The notes under the pieces: model-generated
Seen by the model: the letters and a program-made list of their open reading frames with translations, nothing else
Told to the model about the DNA's origin: nothing
The model's database searches: none
Assembly: GCA_903870545.1 (NCBI GenBank)
Contig: CAIQDI010000014.1
Location: 1 to 64,000, forward strand
Reading direction: 5' to 3'
Length of the DNA: 64,000 bases
Source of the DNA: an uncultured Pseudomonadota bacterium
Lineage (GTDB): Bacteria; Pseudomonadota; Gammaproteobacteria; Methylococcales; Methylomonadaceae
Position numbers and translations under genes: made by a program
In this document: positions 55,681-63,956 of the stretch, piece by piece
Layout of the letters: every line of letters begins with the position of its first letter
How positions within the stretch are numbered: the first letter of the stretch is position 1

Positions 55681-56085
55681 ATGAAAAAACTTTTATTACT
55701 TTCGCTCGCGGCGTTATTGCTTTCGGGCTGTGCCGACAAAAATAATTACGAAGCGGCGATTATCGCTAACCTTGAAAGCGATCAAAAAAATCAAAGCACC
55801 AAAGATTACAAAGTACCCGCAGATAAAATGGCGGCGTGTATCGTAGACGCTTCATCAAAAAATATGGCGGGAATTTTTCCATTAGATCCCGCGCGATTAA
55901 CGGCGTATCGCAACTACACTAAAATGCTTACGCTGACCCAATCTGCCGATCCTAAAAAAACGTTGGAAGAATTGCGTAACGAATTTGGTTCAGCTAAAGA
56001 ATTGATGGAAGCGCGAAGTAATTACACAGAAAGTGAGTTGGAATGTTTGGCGTTATTTGTGGCAAATACCGAATCAGAAAAATAA
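55681..56085 (+). CDS. Hypothetical lipoprotein (134 aa)
   Basis: I do not recognise a family. The lipoprotein signal is clear (LAALLLSGCADK, Cys17). The mature part is helical and charged, with two further cysteines (KMAACIVDAS and ESELECLALF) that could form a disulfide, which fits a periplasmic location. It lies 42 nt after the JAMM gene and 25 nt before the next small lipoprotein. Confidence 0.7.
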   Translation: MKKLLLLSLAALLLSGCADKNNYEAAIIANLESDQKNQSTKDYKVPADKMAACIVDASSKNMAGIFPLDPARLTAYRNYTKMLTLTQSADPKKTLEELRNEFGSAKELMEARSNYTESELECLALFVANTESEK

Positions 56086-56110
56086 TTCGATGTGACAAAA
56101 GAGGTGGAAA

Positions 56111-56326
56111 ATGAAACGATTACTGCTCATGAGTGTTGGTGCGTTATGTTTGACAGGCTGCGTCTATCCTAGTCCGTACGGTTATTCGCGTTACACCACC
56201 GTTACGCCCCTCTATCGGCAATCGCCACATTATAGCCGTGATTATTATGTGCCACAGCCGCGTTTTCATTACTACGAACACGAAGGGCATCGTCCGTATT
56301 TTCGAGATTCTCATCGACATTGGTAA
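56111..56326 (+). CDS. Small Tyr/His/Arg-rich lipoprotein (71 aa)
   Basis: A short lipoprotein with signal SVGALCLTGCVYP (Cys17) and a mature region made largely of Y, H, P and R, ending HRPYFRDSHRHW. No family is recognised. GAGGTGG lies just upstream of ATG at 56111. The composition suggests an unstructured, possibly metal-binding or surface-interacting tail. A strong terminator follows. Confidence 0.7.
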   Translation: MKRLLLMSVGALCLTGCVYPSPYGYSRYTTVTPLYRQSPHYSRDYYVPQPRFHYYEHEGHRPYFRDSHRHW

Positions 56327-56331
56327 ATACA

Positions 56332-56368
56332 AAAAGGGTCGATTGCTTAACCAGCAATTGACCCTTTT
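56332..56368. terminator. Bidirectional terminator between the small lipoprotein and sspB
   Basis: AAAAGGGTC-G-ATTGCT (56332-56347) pairs with AGCAAT-T-GACCCTTTT (56353-56368), 16 bp with one G-T pair and a 5-nt loop. A and T runs at both ends suit both convergent genes. Confidence 0.85.
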
Positions 56369-56388
56369 CTGTAGTCACAATGTGTACT

Positions 56389-56772
56389 TTATTTCAATAC
56401 ACGCAGTGACGGTTTCGCTTTTTTCACGGGTTCAGGTGGCGGTAGCGGTTCATTGGGTTCAGATTTCTCTGCATCAAACACCATACCTTGACCGTTTTCT
56501 TTCGCGTAAATCGCTAATACCGCTGTGACTGGCACATAAATATAGGTCGATTTGCCACTAAAACGGGTATTAAACTCAATCGCCTCATCGCCTAACGATA
56601 AGGCTTCAATGGCAGCGGGACGAATGTTCAAAACCAATCGCCCATCCTGCACAAACTGCATCGGCAACATCGCGTTTGGATTATTGGCATCGACCAGTAA
56701 ATGCGGCGTGAGATTATTATCCAAAACCCATTCGTAAATTGCACGAATTAAATATGGCTTCAACGGTGTCAT
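56389..56772 (-). CDS. sspB: ClpXP protease specificity-enhancing factor SspB
   Basis: SspB (127 residues) delivers ssrA-tagged proteins to ClpXP. The dimeric core is recognisable: PYLIRAIYEWVLDNNLTPHLLV, MQFVQDGRLVLNI and ALSLGDEAIEFNTRFSGK. A flexible acidic/proline linker (EKSEPNEPLPPPEPVKK) leads to the C-terminal ClpX-binding peptide PSLRVLK. It overlaps sspA by 4 nt as a coupled pair. Confidence 0.94.
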   Translation of the reverse strand: MTPLKPYLIRAIYEWVLDNNLTPHLLVDANNPNAMLPMQFVQDGRLVLNIRPAAIEALSLGDEAIEFNTRFSGKSTYIYVPVTAVLAIYAKENGQGMVFDAEKSEPNEPLPPPEPVKKAKPSLRVLK

Positions 56773-57407
56773 TTTGGTAAATCCGCCATGTCTTTTTCAG
56801 CTTCGCTGAGGCTACGTCTAAAAGCAGAACGATTAAACATTCGTTGAGCATAATTGTTAATCACGTCATCAGGCGCGGCAGTTAAATCAATGCCAACACT
56901 CGGCATCCGCCATAATAACGGCGCAACGACGCAATCAATTAACGAAAATTCATCACTCATGAAGTAAGGACGCGCTGCAAAAATAGACGCCGCGTTTAAC
57001 AAACTCTCACGCAATTGTTTTTTCGCTTTAGCAGATTTTTTTTCACCCGTGTGCAACACATCATCCAGCAATACATACCACTCTTGATCAATGCGTTTAA
57101 TCACCATGCGTGCGCTGGCACGCGAAACGGGATCCATTTGATGCAACGGCGGATGCGGAAAACGCTCATCCAGATATTCCATAATGATGCGTGAATCATA
57201 AAGCACTAAATCACGCTCAATTAACGTCGGCGAAACGCCGCTCGGATTGTCTTCTAATAAATCTTTCGGCGGATTTTCGGGGTCATAATATTCGATTTCG
57301 GCAGCGATGCCTTTTTCTTGTAATACAAAACGAGCGCAATGGCTCATCACGCAAGTCGGCGAAGAATAGAGAGTCATAACGGATTTACGAGCAGCGATAT
57401 TTGTCAA
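56769..57407 (-). CDS. sspA: Stringent starvation protein A
   Basis: A GST-like RNA-polymerase-associated protein. From TTG at 57407 the length is 212 residues, as in E. coli, and the N-terminus (TNIAARKSVMTLYSSP) lines up with the E. coli one. AAGG lies 8 nt before this TTG. Starts further upstream are open but would add a hydrophobic leader not seen in the family. It probably regulates acid or starvation responses together with sspB. Confidence 0.9.
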   Translation of the reverse strand: MTNIAARKSVMTLYSSPTCVMSHCARFVLQEKGIAAEIEYYDPENPPKDLLEDNPSGVSPTLIERDLVLYDSRIIMEYLDERFPHPPLHQMDPVSRASARMVIKRIDQEWYVLLDDVLHTGEKKSAKAKKQLRESLLNAASIFAARPYFMSDEFSLIDCVVAPLLWRMPSVGIDLTAAPDDVINNYAQRMFNRSAFRRSLSEAEKDMADLPK

Positions 57408-57527
57408 AATAACAACCTTAAATTTAAGAAAATAAAAAACCATGAAAACGTAGTCGCAGTATACACGATTGCATTGTATTCGTGGCGAATGACGAAAAAC
57501 ATCCTTGTTTTTCAATTCGATACGGTG

Positions 57528-58247
57528 TTAATGCACGTCTTTCCAGTATTCTTTTTTCAGCAAATACGCAACAACTAAGAAAATTAACAGGTAAAAAATC
57601 ACATATTTACCCATTTGCTGACGTTCCAATTGCACCGGTTCACCGACGTAAACTAAAAAATTAACCAAATCGTTAACTGTTTTGTCGAAATCTTCAGGCG
57701 ATTGCGACCCCGCGCTCGAACTCACCAATTTTTCAAGCACCCGTCGTTCACCGTCTATTTCATAAACCGGTTGTTGTTCGCCTTGCAATTGCCACAACGG
57801 ATTGGGCATTCCTACGTCTTCAAAAATCGCGTTATTCACACCGAACGGACGATTTTTGTCCGCGTAAAAACCCTTCAAATAACTGTAAAGCCAATCTGCG
57901 CCGCGTGAACGGGCAATCAATGATAAATCAGGCGGTTGCGTGCCGAACCATTTTTCCGCGTCGTGTTTATTCATCGCCGAATGCAATTGTTCATAAATTC
58001 CCGCGCCTTCTGGGGCAATGTCTTTTAAAACGTGCTTTTCGTCCAAACCCAAATCGTTGGCAATGCGTAAATACCGAATTTGTTTTGCCGAATGACAACC
58101 CAAACAATAGGTTACAAAGTTTTTCGCGCCACGTTGTAATGACACTTTATCGGTCAAATCAATATCCGCCGATTGCAAATCCGCCCCGCCCGATGCAAAC
58201 ACATTGAGCGAGAGTGAAAATAAAAGAAGTGAAAGTAATTTTTTCAT
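57528..58247 (-). CDS. petC: Cytochrome c1 subunit of the bc1 complex
   Basis: A 239-residue membrane-anchored c-type cytochrome. A Sec signal (LLSLLLFSLSLNVFASG), haem motif CLGCH (Cys48, Cys51, His52) and C-terminal anchor (VIFYLLIFLVVAYLLKKEYW) are visible. It accepts electrons from the Rieske protein. The gene is third in petA-petB-petC, one base after petB. Confidence 0.95.
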   Translation of the reverse strand: MKKLLSLLLFSLSLNVFASGGADLQSADIDLTDKVSLQRGAKNFVTYCLGCHSAKQIRYLRIANDLGLDEKHVLKDIAPEGAGIYEQLHSAMNKHDAEKWFGTQPPDLSLIARSRGADWLYSYLKGFYADKNRPFGVNNAIFEDVGMPNPLWQLQGEQQPVYEIDGERRVLEKLVSSSAGSQSPEDFDKTVNDLVNFLVYVGEPVQLERQQMGKYVIFYLLIFLVVAYLLKKEYWKDVH

Positions 58248-58248
58248 A

Positions 58249-59637
58249 TCAGTCTAAGCTCTCTTTCAAATTTTTTGCCGTGCGAACTAACACATTTTTC
58301 GCGCCTGTTGGATTGAAACCGCGTTTTGCATTTTCGCCTTCTGTGACCAATGTTACTTCATCAAATACGGCTTTTAATTCTGGAATACGTTCTTCCAAAG
58401 TCGGTTGCATCGTAATGTGACTTGGAACAGGTTTGAGTTTTTCCCAGCGTGTGTAAATTGGCATCAATAAGAAAAATCCAAAATAAATCGCGGTGAAAAT
58501 ACGCGCCATATTGGTCGCCAAAGGTGTGACAGGTTGCGTGCCTAAATAACCTAACGCAATGAAACTAATCACGAATAACATCAACGCTTTTTTGTAAATG
58601 CCACCACGATAACGGATTGATTTCACTTTGCCACGATCCAACCACGGCAATAAAAACAACACCACAATTGAACCGCCCATGCCAATTACGCCGGCAAATT
58701 TATCAGGAATCGCCCGCAAAATGGAATAAAACGGGGTGAAATACCAAACTGGCGCAATGTGTTCCGGTGTTTTCATCGGATCAGCCGGAATGAAATTCGC
58801 GTGTTCTAAAAAGTAACCGCCCATTTCTGGCATATAAAAAATCACTGTCGCAAAAAATAGCAAGAATACCGCCACGCCAACCACGTCTTTCACCGTGTAA
58901 TAAGGGTGAAAAGGAATTCCATCAACAGGATGTCCCCAGGGATCTTTTGATTTTTTGATGTCTACGCCGTCTGGATTGTTTGAACCCACTTCGTGCAACG
59001 CGACAATGTGCATAAATACCAATAACACTAAAACCAATGGCACCGCGATAACGTGAAACGCAAAAAAGCGGTTCAACGTTGCATCAGAAATAACGTAATC
59101 GCCGCGAATCCATAACGCCAAATCGTCGCCAATAACGGGGATTGCGCTGAATAATGAAATGATAACTTGTGCGCCCCAATACGACATTTGTCCCCAAGGC
59201 AATAAATAGCCCATGAACGCTTCTGCCATTAACGCGACAAATAACAACATACCGAAAATCCAAATCAATTCGCGTGGCTGTTTGAATGAGCCGTAAAGTA
59301 AACCTCGGAACATGTGCAAATAAATCACAATGAAAAACGCCGATGCGCCCGTCGAGTGCATATATCGCACCAGCCAGCCCCAATTCACGTCGCGCATAAT
59401 GTATTCAACCGAATCAAACGCCAATTTCGCGTCGGGTTTGTAATTCATCGTCAACAAAATGCCCGTTACGAATTGATTTACCAAAACCAATAACGCGAGC
59501 GAACCAAAGAAATACCAAAAGTTAAAGTTTTTCGGCGCGTAATAATGCGCCATGTGTTCATTCCAAACTTGTGCCAACGGGAAACGGTCTAACACCCAAT
59601 TGCCGCACATTCTTAAACGAGTCGGTTTTAAATTCAT
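58249..59637 (-). CDS. petB: Cytochrome b subunit of the bc1 complex
   Basis: A 462-residue integral protein with the eight-helix core. Haem-binding histidines lie in RYMHSTGASAFFIVIYLHMFRG and FFAFHVIAVPLVLVLLVFMH. The Qo-site segments GYLLPWGQMSYWG and the PEW-like PVWYFTPFYSILRAIPDK are present. After the last helix there is a hydrophilic tail of about 60 residues (ERIPELKAVFDEVTLVTEG). Its ATG overlaps the petA stop by 4 nt. Confidence 0.96.
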   Translation of the reverse strand: MNLKPTRLRMCGNWVLDRFPLAQVWNEHMAHYYAPKNFNFWYFFGSLALLVLVNQFVTGILLTMNYKPDAKLAFDSVEYIMRDVNWGWLVRYMHSTGASAFFIVIYLHMFRGLLYGSFKQPRELIWIFGMLLFVALMAEAFMGYLLPWGQMSYWGAQVIISLFSAIPVIGDDLALWIRGDYVISDATLNRFFAFHVIAVPLVLVLLVFMHIVALHEVGSNNPDGVDIKKSKDPWGHPVDGIPFHPYYTVKDVVGVAVFLLFFATVIFYMPEMGGYFLEHANFIPADPMKTPEHIAPVWYFTPFYSILRAIPDKFAGVIGMGGSIVVLFLLPWLDRGKVKSIRYRGGIYKKALMLFVISFIALGYLGTQPVTPLATNMARIFTAIYFGFFLLMPIYTRWEKLKPVPSHITMQPTLEERIPELKAVFDEVTLVTEGENAKRGFNPTGAKNVLVRTAKNLKESLD

Positions 59638-60233
59638 GCCGATTTCTCCTCAGCCGCTTCGCCGATGATAATCTGCGTGTCGGTGATATAACGATAAGGG
59701 GGAACTTCTAAATTGGTGGGCGCGGGAACGCCTTTATAAACCCGACCCGCTAAATCAAACCATGAGCCGTGACACGGACAGAAAAAACCGCCTTTCCAAT
59801 CTGAGCCTAAATCATGTGGCGCAACTTCCGGTCTAAACGTGGGCGAACAGCCTAAATGCGTACACAAACCCACAGCGATAAAAATTTCCGGTTTCATTGA
59901 CCGGGCGGGATTTTTACTCGATTCGGGTTGGCTTGATTCATTCGATTGTGGATCACGCAATTGACCGTCTAATGTTGTTAATGTCGCTAACACTTCTGGC
60001 GTGCGTTGCAACACCCAAACGGGTTTACCGCGCCACGCCACACGAATCAATTGCCCCGCTTCTATTTTGCTAATATCTACTTCAACCGGTGCGCCCGCTG
60101 CCATTGCTTTGACGCTCGGTTGCATTTGCGATAAAAAAGGAACGGCTAAATAGCCTGTACCGACCGCCCCGACTACGGTTAATGCCGTCGTAAGAAACTG
60201 TCGCTTCGACTTATCAACGCTTTGATCAATCAT
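59634..60233 (-). CDS. petA: Rieske iron-sulfur subunit of the bc1 complex
   Basis: A 199-residue Rieske protein. The N-terminus has a KRQFL signal and a membrane anchor, resembling a weak Tat signal. The 2Fe-2S ligands are in CTHLGC (Cys124, His126) and CPCHGSW (Cys152, His155), with the disulfide cysteines 129 and 154. It is the first gene of the pet operon, with GAGGAG upstream of ATG at 60233. Confidence 0.96.
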   Translation of the reverse strand: MIDQSVDKSKRQFLTTALTVVGAVGTGYLAVPFLSQMQPSVKAMAAGAPVEVDISKIEAGQLIRVAWRGKPVWVLQRTPEVLATLTTLDGQLRDPQSNESSQPESSKNPARSMKPEIFIAVGLCTHLGCSPTFRPEVAPHDLGSDWKGGFFCPCHGSWFDLAGRVYKGVPAPTNLEVPPYRYITDTQIIIGEAAEEKSA

Positions 60234-60430
60234 TAAAAACTCTCCTCTTTAATTTGGTATTTTTATTGTTTTTGTTCACCGTCAATATACCACTAGAACA
60301 CCGTCTATTTGAAGCGTTCACATGGATTTATGTCGAAAATCTAACAATTATTTAATTCTTTGCTTCAATGTATTTGGAAATGACACAACCTGTCATCGTT
60401 CTGTTTTATACTGCTAAATCAATAAAACTA
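60234..60430. other. Intergenic region upstream of petA
   Basis: About 200 nt of AT-rich sequence without a gene. On the minus strand TATATT (near 60281-60286) with a poor TTCAAA 18 nt upstream is the only promoter-like pair seen for the pet operon. Confidence 0.35.
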
Positions 60431-60579
60431 ACGAAGAATTTTCAAATGGCGATTTCACTGAAATAAAGGTGGGAATGGCGCGTTATGATTTAAGCGAAGA
60501 ATGGAAGTTTAAAGCAGTTGGGCAGGGTTACGCGGGTGGATTAGCTCCGTTGGCGCGTCAATTTGGTATTGATGTTTAA
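60431..60579 (+). pseudogene. TerD-family remnant (C-terminal fragment with internal deletion)
   Basis: The frame ending at 60579 reads ARYDLSE directly into [15 protein letters not shown] and ends RQFGIDV. TerD proteins have ARYDLSE, then about 20 residues, then [15 protein letters not shown], so an internal stretch and the whole N-terminal part appear lost. A short 34-codon frame from ATG 60475 remains. A terminator follows at 60592. Confidence 0.7.
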
Positions 60580-60591
60580 AACACTTTTGAG

Positions 60592-60619
60592 GCGGATTTG
60601 AATTATTGAATCCGCTTTT
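60592..60619 (+). terminator. Intrinsic terminator after the terD remnant
   Basis: GCGGATT (60592-60598) pairs with AATCCGC (60609-60615), 10-nt loop, then TTTT. Probably the original terminator of the lost tellurium-resistance-type gene. Confidence 0.7.
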
Positions 60620-60673
60620 GTATTGGTACCGTTATAATCAGCGCAATTCTAAATCGAACTAACTAAAAAAATA

Positions 60674-60775
60674 ATGATAAAACTAAACACCCTGCTCAAA
60701 GATTCCGCTTACAAACTGACGCAATTTAGCCTCGCGCAAATTGAAGCGTTAGAAAATCGCATTTTTGAAAAATGA
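60674..60775 (+). pseudogene. N-terminal fragment of a restriction-system protein (HsdR_N-like)
   Basis: A 33-codon frame: it starts MIKLNTLLKDSAYKLTQFS and stops after LENRIFEK. I recall this opening from proteins with an HsdR N-terminal-like domain encoded beside DNA methylases. Here everything beyond the first helix is missing. It overlaps the start of the chimeric frame at 60765. Confidence 0.5.
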
Positions 60776-61253
60776 ACAATCAATCAATCAACCTACCTTC
60801 ATTGATTTATTTTCAGGAATTGGCGGCTTTAGAATCGGCTTTGAAAAAGCAGCTGAAATCATTTGTGATCGCGCCGATGTTAAACAACCAAATATGGGAT
60901 TACAAACTTGGAAAAAAGCACCTGACGGTAAAATTTTGAAAAGTGATGTTTCGGTGGCAAAAAATTATTTGATTGAGCTTGAAATTAAAGAATTGGAGCG
61001 AATTGTATCGATGTATCTCGATTATGCAGAGAATCATGCGGCACGACACATTCCGATGAAAATGGCGGATTGGATAGAAAAATTAGATGCTTTTTTGAAA
61101 TTTAATGAGTACGACATATTGCAAGATGCAGGAAAAGTTCGTCATTCAGTTGCTGTTGCTTTAGCGGTTAAAGAATATGAAAAATTTCGTGTTATACAAG
61201 ACAGAAATTTTGAAAGTGATTTTGATAAAAACGTCAAAAAAATAGTTAACTAA
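60765..61253 (+). pseudogene. Chimeric remnant: cytosine methyltransferase N-terminus joined to RhuM C-terminus
   Basis: A 162-residue frame from TTG. The first 30 residues contain FIDLFSGIGGFRIGFE, motif I of C5-cytosine methyltransferases. From about residue 30 the sequence changes to RAD-x4-PNMGLQTW, SVAKNYLIELEIKELERIV, MYLDYAENHAARHIPMKM and KLDAFLKFNEYDILQDAGKV, the C-terminal part of the RhuM virulence-protein family. Both parents are truncated, so neither activity is likely. The junction lies near 60850. The frame is open, so a protein could still be made. Confidence 0.7.
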
Positions 61254-61468
61254 AAAAAGAAATGCGGCGTTAAATGAATTAGATAACGATGGTTTTAACT
61301 TGAATTCACTATTTGAATCCGCCAAATGATTAAAGATACATTCAAAACAGTGCAATTCTCACTTACCCGCTGAATTCGCCTATTCCTTTTACACATTTCT
61401 TACGCAATGTTAGACTTACCCGCATAATTTACCGCCCCTTTTTCACTTTAATTTTAAATCAAACCTAC
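61254..61468. other. Intergenic region between the remnant island and mlaF
   Basis: No gene is supported. A short frame ending NDGFNLNSLFESAK at about 61329 could be the tail of another lost gene, but I cannot assign it. Confidence 0.3.
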
Positions 61469-62350
61469 ATGGACAATGTCGATTCCACAGAAAACAATTT
61501 AGTTAGCGTTCACAACTTAACGTTTTCACGCGGCGAAAAGAAAATTTTTGATGATATTTCACTCGAATTCGAGCGCGGCAAAATCACCGCAATTATGGGG
61601 CCCAGCGGCACCGGTAAAACTACGCTGTTAAAATTGATTGGCGGACAACTTTTCCCAGAACGTGGCAACGTCATGGTGAACGGACGAAATGTGCATCATT
61701 TGAAACGTGCCGAACTTTATGCCTTGCGAAAACGAATGGGAATGTTGTTTCAAAGTGGCGCGTTGCTGACCGATATGACGGTTTACAACAATGTGGCATT
61801 TCCGTTGCGCGAACACACGACATTACCAGAATCGATGATTCGCTCGTTGGTGTTAATGAAATTAGAAGCTGTTGGTTTGCGCGGCGCACGCGATTTAATG
61901 CCGAATGAATTATCAGGCGGAATGGCGCGACGGGTGGCACTAGCGCGGGCGATTGCATTAGACCCGATGATGATTTTGTACGACGAACCGTTCACCGGAC
62001 AAGATCCGATTTCAATGGGGGCATTGGTATTGTTAATTAAATCATTGAATGCCACATTGGGTTTGACTAGCATTATTGTTTCTCACGATGTTCACGAAAC
62101 GTCCGCGATTGCCGATTATATTTATGTGCTGGCGGACGGTAAAATAGTCGGACAAGGCACGCCGCAAGAAATTACACAATCGTCCTCCGAATGGGTTCAA
62201 CAATTCATGAACGGTGCTGCTGATGGCCCGGTACATTTTCACTATCCGGCAAAAGAATATATGGATGATTTGTTACACAGCGAAAAACCGTTATTTCCAC
62301 GCAGTCGGCTTCCTGATGACAGAACTGCAAAACGTAAACGGTATTCATAA
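61469..62350 (+). CDS. mlaF: Mla phospholipid transport ATPase MlaF
   Basis: The ABC ATPase (293 residues) of the MlaFEDB complex, which moves phospholipids between the membranes to keep outer-membrane asymmetry. Walker [13 protein letters not shown], signature [16 protein letters not shown] and Walker [15 protein letters not shown] are as in the family. The C-terminal tail after the core ([15 protein letters not shown] to RKRYS) is longer than the usual 270 residues. Its last base is the first base of the mlaE ATG. Confidence 0.94.
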   Translation: MDNVDSTENNLVSVHNLTFSRGEKKIFDDISLEFERGKITAIMGPSGTGKTTLLKLIGGQLFPERGNVMVNGRNVHHLKRAELYALRKRMGMLFQSGALLTDMTVYNNVAFPLREHTTLPESMIRSLVLMKLEAVGLRGARDLMPNELSGGMARRVALARAIALDPMMILYDEPFTGQDPISMGALVLLIKSLNATLGLTSIIVSHDVHETSAIADYIYVLADGKIVGQGTPQEITQSSSEWVQQFMNGAADGPVHFHYPAKEYMDDLLHSEKPLFPRSRLPDDRTAKRKRYS

Positions 62351-63129
62351 TGGAGTTTTTTCGTTATTTAGGCGCAAGCACTCGCGCCAGTTTTACCAAA
62401 TTAGGACGCGCCAGTTATTTTCTGATTGAAATTCTTTCAGGGCTTGCCAGCGTTATCGTGCGTCCGCGTTTGTTGTTGAAACAATTGCATTCCGTTGGCG
62501 TGCTGTCATTTTTGATTATCGTTATTTCAGGCTTATTTGTCGGCATGGTTTTGGGCTTGCAAGGTTTCTATATTTTGTCACGCTTCGGCGCAGAAGAAAC
62601 GTTGGGAGTCATGGTTGCCGCTTCGTTAGTGCGTGAACTCGGTCCCGTGGTGGCTGCGTTATTATTTGCCGGGCGTGCTGGTTCAGCTTTAACGGCTGAA
62701 ATCGGTTTAATGAAAGCCACCGAACAATTGTCCGGCATGGAAATGATGGCAATTGACCCTATAAAACGCATTATTTCGCCCCGCTTTTTAGCAGGTTTTT
62801 TATCCATGCCATTACTTGCCTCATTATTTAGCGCGGTCGGAATTATCGGCGGACAGCTTGTTGGATCGGGCTTATTGGGCGTTGATGACGGCGCGTATTG
62901 GTCACAAATGCAAGCCACACTCGATTTCAAAGATGACATTATCAATGGCATCATCAAAAGCGTGGTGTTTGGTTTTGTCACCTCGTGGATTGCGTTATTT
63001 GAAGGTTACGACGCAATTCCCACCGCTGAAGGCGTAAGTCGCGCCACCACGCGAACTGTCGTCAATTCGGCATTTAGTATTTTAGGATTGGATTTTATTT
63101 TGACCGCGCTTATGTTTGGAGAACATTGA
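62350..63129 (+). CDS. mlaE: Mla phospholipid transport permease MlaE
   Basis: A 259-residue MlaE permease with about five membrane helices. Family segments are [43 protein letters not shown] and the motif [21 protein letters not shown]. It follows mlaF with a one-base overlap and is 3 nt before mlaD. Confidence 0.95.
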   Translation: MEFFRYLGASTRASFTKLGRASYFLIEILSGLASVIVRPRLLLKQLHSVGVLSFLIIVISGLFVGMVLGLQGFYILSRFGAEETLGVMVAASLVRELGPVVAALLFAGRAGSALTAEIGLMKATEQLSGMEMMAIDPIKRIISPRFLAGFLSMPLLASLFSAVGIIGGQLVGSGLLGVDDGAYWSQMQATLDFKDDIINGIIKSVVFGFVTSWIALFEGYDAIPTAEGVSRATTRTVVNSAFSILGLDFILTALMFGEH

Positions 63130-63132
63130 TTT

Positions 63133-63633
63133 ATGCCGTACACCCACACGCAAGACACGTTAGTCGGGTTATTTGTCGCCACTGGAATTGCCAGTTTATT
63201 TTTTCTTGGTTTACAAGTGAGTAATTTAAGTTCGCTTTCGCACGGTGACACTTACGAAATCACCGCGCGTTTTTCAAATTCGGGTGGCTTAAAAGTGAAA
63301 TCGTCCGTTTCGGCGGCGGGCGTGAAAATTGGCAACGTGAAAGCCATTACCTTTGACCCGAAAACGTATGAATCCGTTGTCAAAATGGATATTGATGCCC
63401 AATATAAAACGTTACCCGACGACAGTTCAGCAAGCGTTTACACCGCTGGTTTATTGGGCGAACAATATGTGAGTTTAGACGGCGGCGGTTCAAGTGAATT
63501 TTTGAAAAACGGCAGTAAAATCGAAATCACCAATTCCGCGCTGGTTTTAGAAAAAGCCTTGGGGCAATTCTTATTCAAATCTGCCGAAGAAAAGAAAGCC
63601 GCGCCCGTTGACGATAAAAAAGGTAAAAAATGA
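63133..63633 (+). CDS. mlaD: Mla periplasmic MCE-domain protein MlaD
   Basis: A 166-residue MCE protein with one N-terminal membrane helix (LVGLFVATGIASLFFLGLQV) and one MCE domain (YEITARFSNSGGLKVKSSV, GVKIGNVKAITFD, YTAGLLGEQYVSLDGG). It forms the hexameric lipid channel on MlaFE. The C-terminus is lysine-rich. It overlaps mlaB by 4 nt, leaving no room for mlaC. Confidence 0.95.
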   Translation: MPYTHTQDTLVGLFVATGIASLFFLGLQVSNLSSLSHGDTYEITARFSNSGGLKVKSSVSAAGVKIGNVKAITFDPKTYESVVKMDIDAQYKTLPDDSSASVYTAGLLGEQYVSLDGGGSSEFLKNGSKIEITNSALVLEKALGQFLFKSAEEKKAAPVDDKKGKK

Positions 63634-63953
63634 ACAGTAAATTAAACATCGTTTTCAAAGGCAGCGGACGGTGGTTAATTCACGGTGAACTCACGTTTGC
63701 CAGCGTTCACGGTAAATTAGTCGAATCACCGCCTTTTTTGCGCGGCGGCAAAGATATTATTTTGGACTTAGCGCAAGTTACCAACACAGACAGCGCGGGA
63801 CTTGCGTTGATGATTGAATGGATAAAACTCACGCGCCATCAACGGATGCAATTACATTTTAAAAATGTGCCAAAACAATTGCTCAATTTAGCCAAACTCA
63901 GCGGGTTAGACAAAACCCATTATTTTTCACTCAAACTAAATAAAACGACTTAA
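63630..63953 (+). CDS. mlaB: STAS-domain protein MlaB
   Basis: A 107-residue STAS protein that stabilises MlaF. The conserved turn is DLAQVTNTDSAGLALMIEW, with the Thr-Asp-Ser element, and the protein ends in the typical NLAKLSGLDKTHYF. It lies directly after mlaD and 3 nt before murA; mlaC is absent from its usual place between mlaD and mlaB. Confidence 0.88.
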   Translation: MNSKLNIVFKGSGRWLIHGELTFASVHGKLVESPPFLRGGKDIILDLAQVTNTDSAGLALMIEWIKLTRHQRMQLHFKNVPKQLLNLAKLSGLDKTHYFSLKLNKTT

Positions 63954-63956
63954 TTC

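Noticed and set aside
61261..61329. A short frame ending NDGFNLNSLFESAK as a gene fragment
   Set aside because: Too short and without a recognised family. It is noted only as a possible further remnant.
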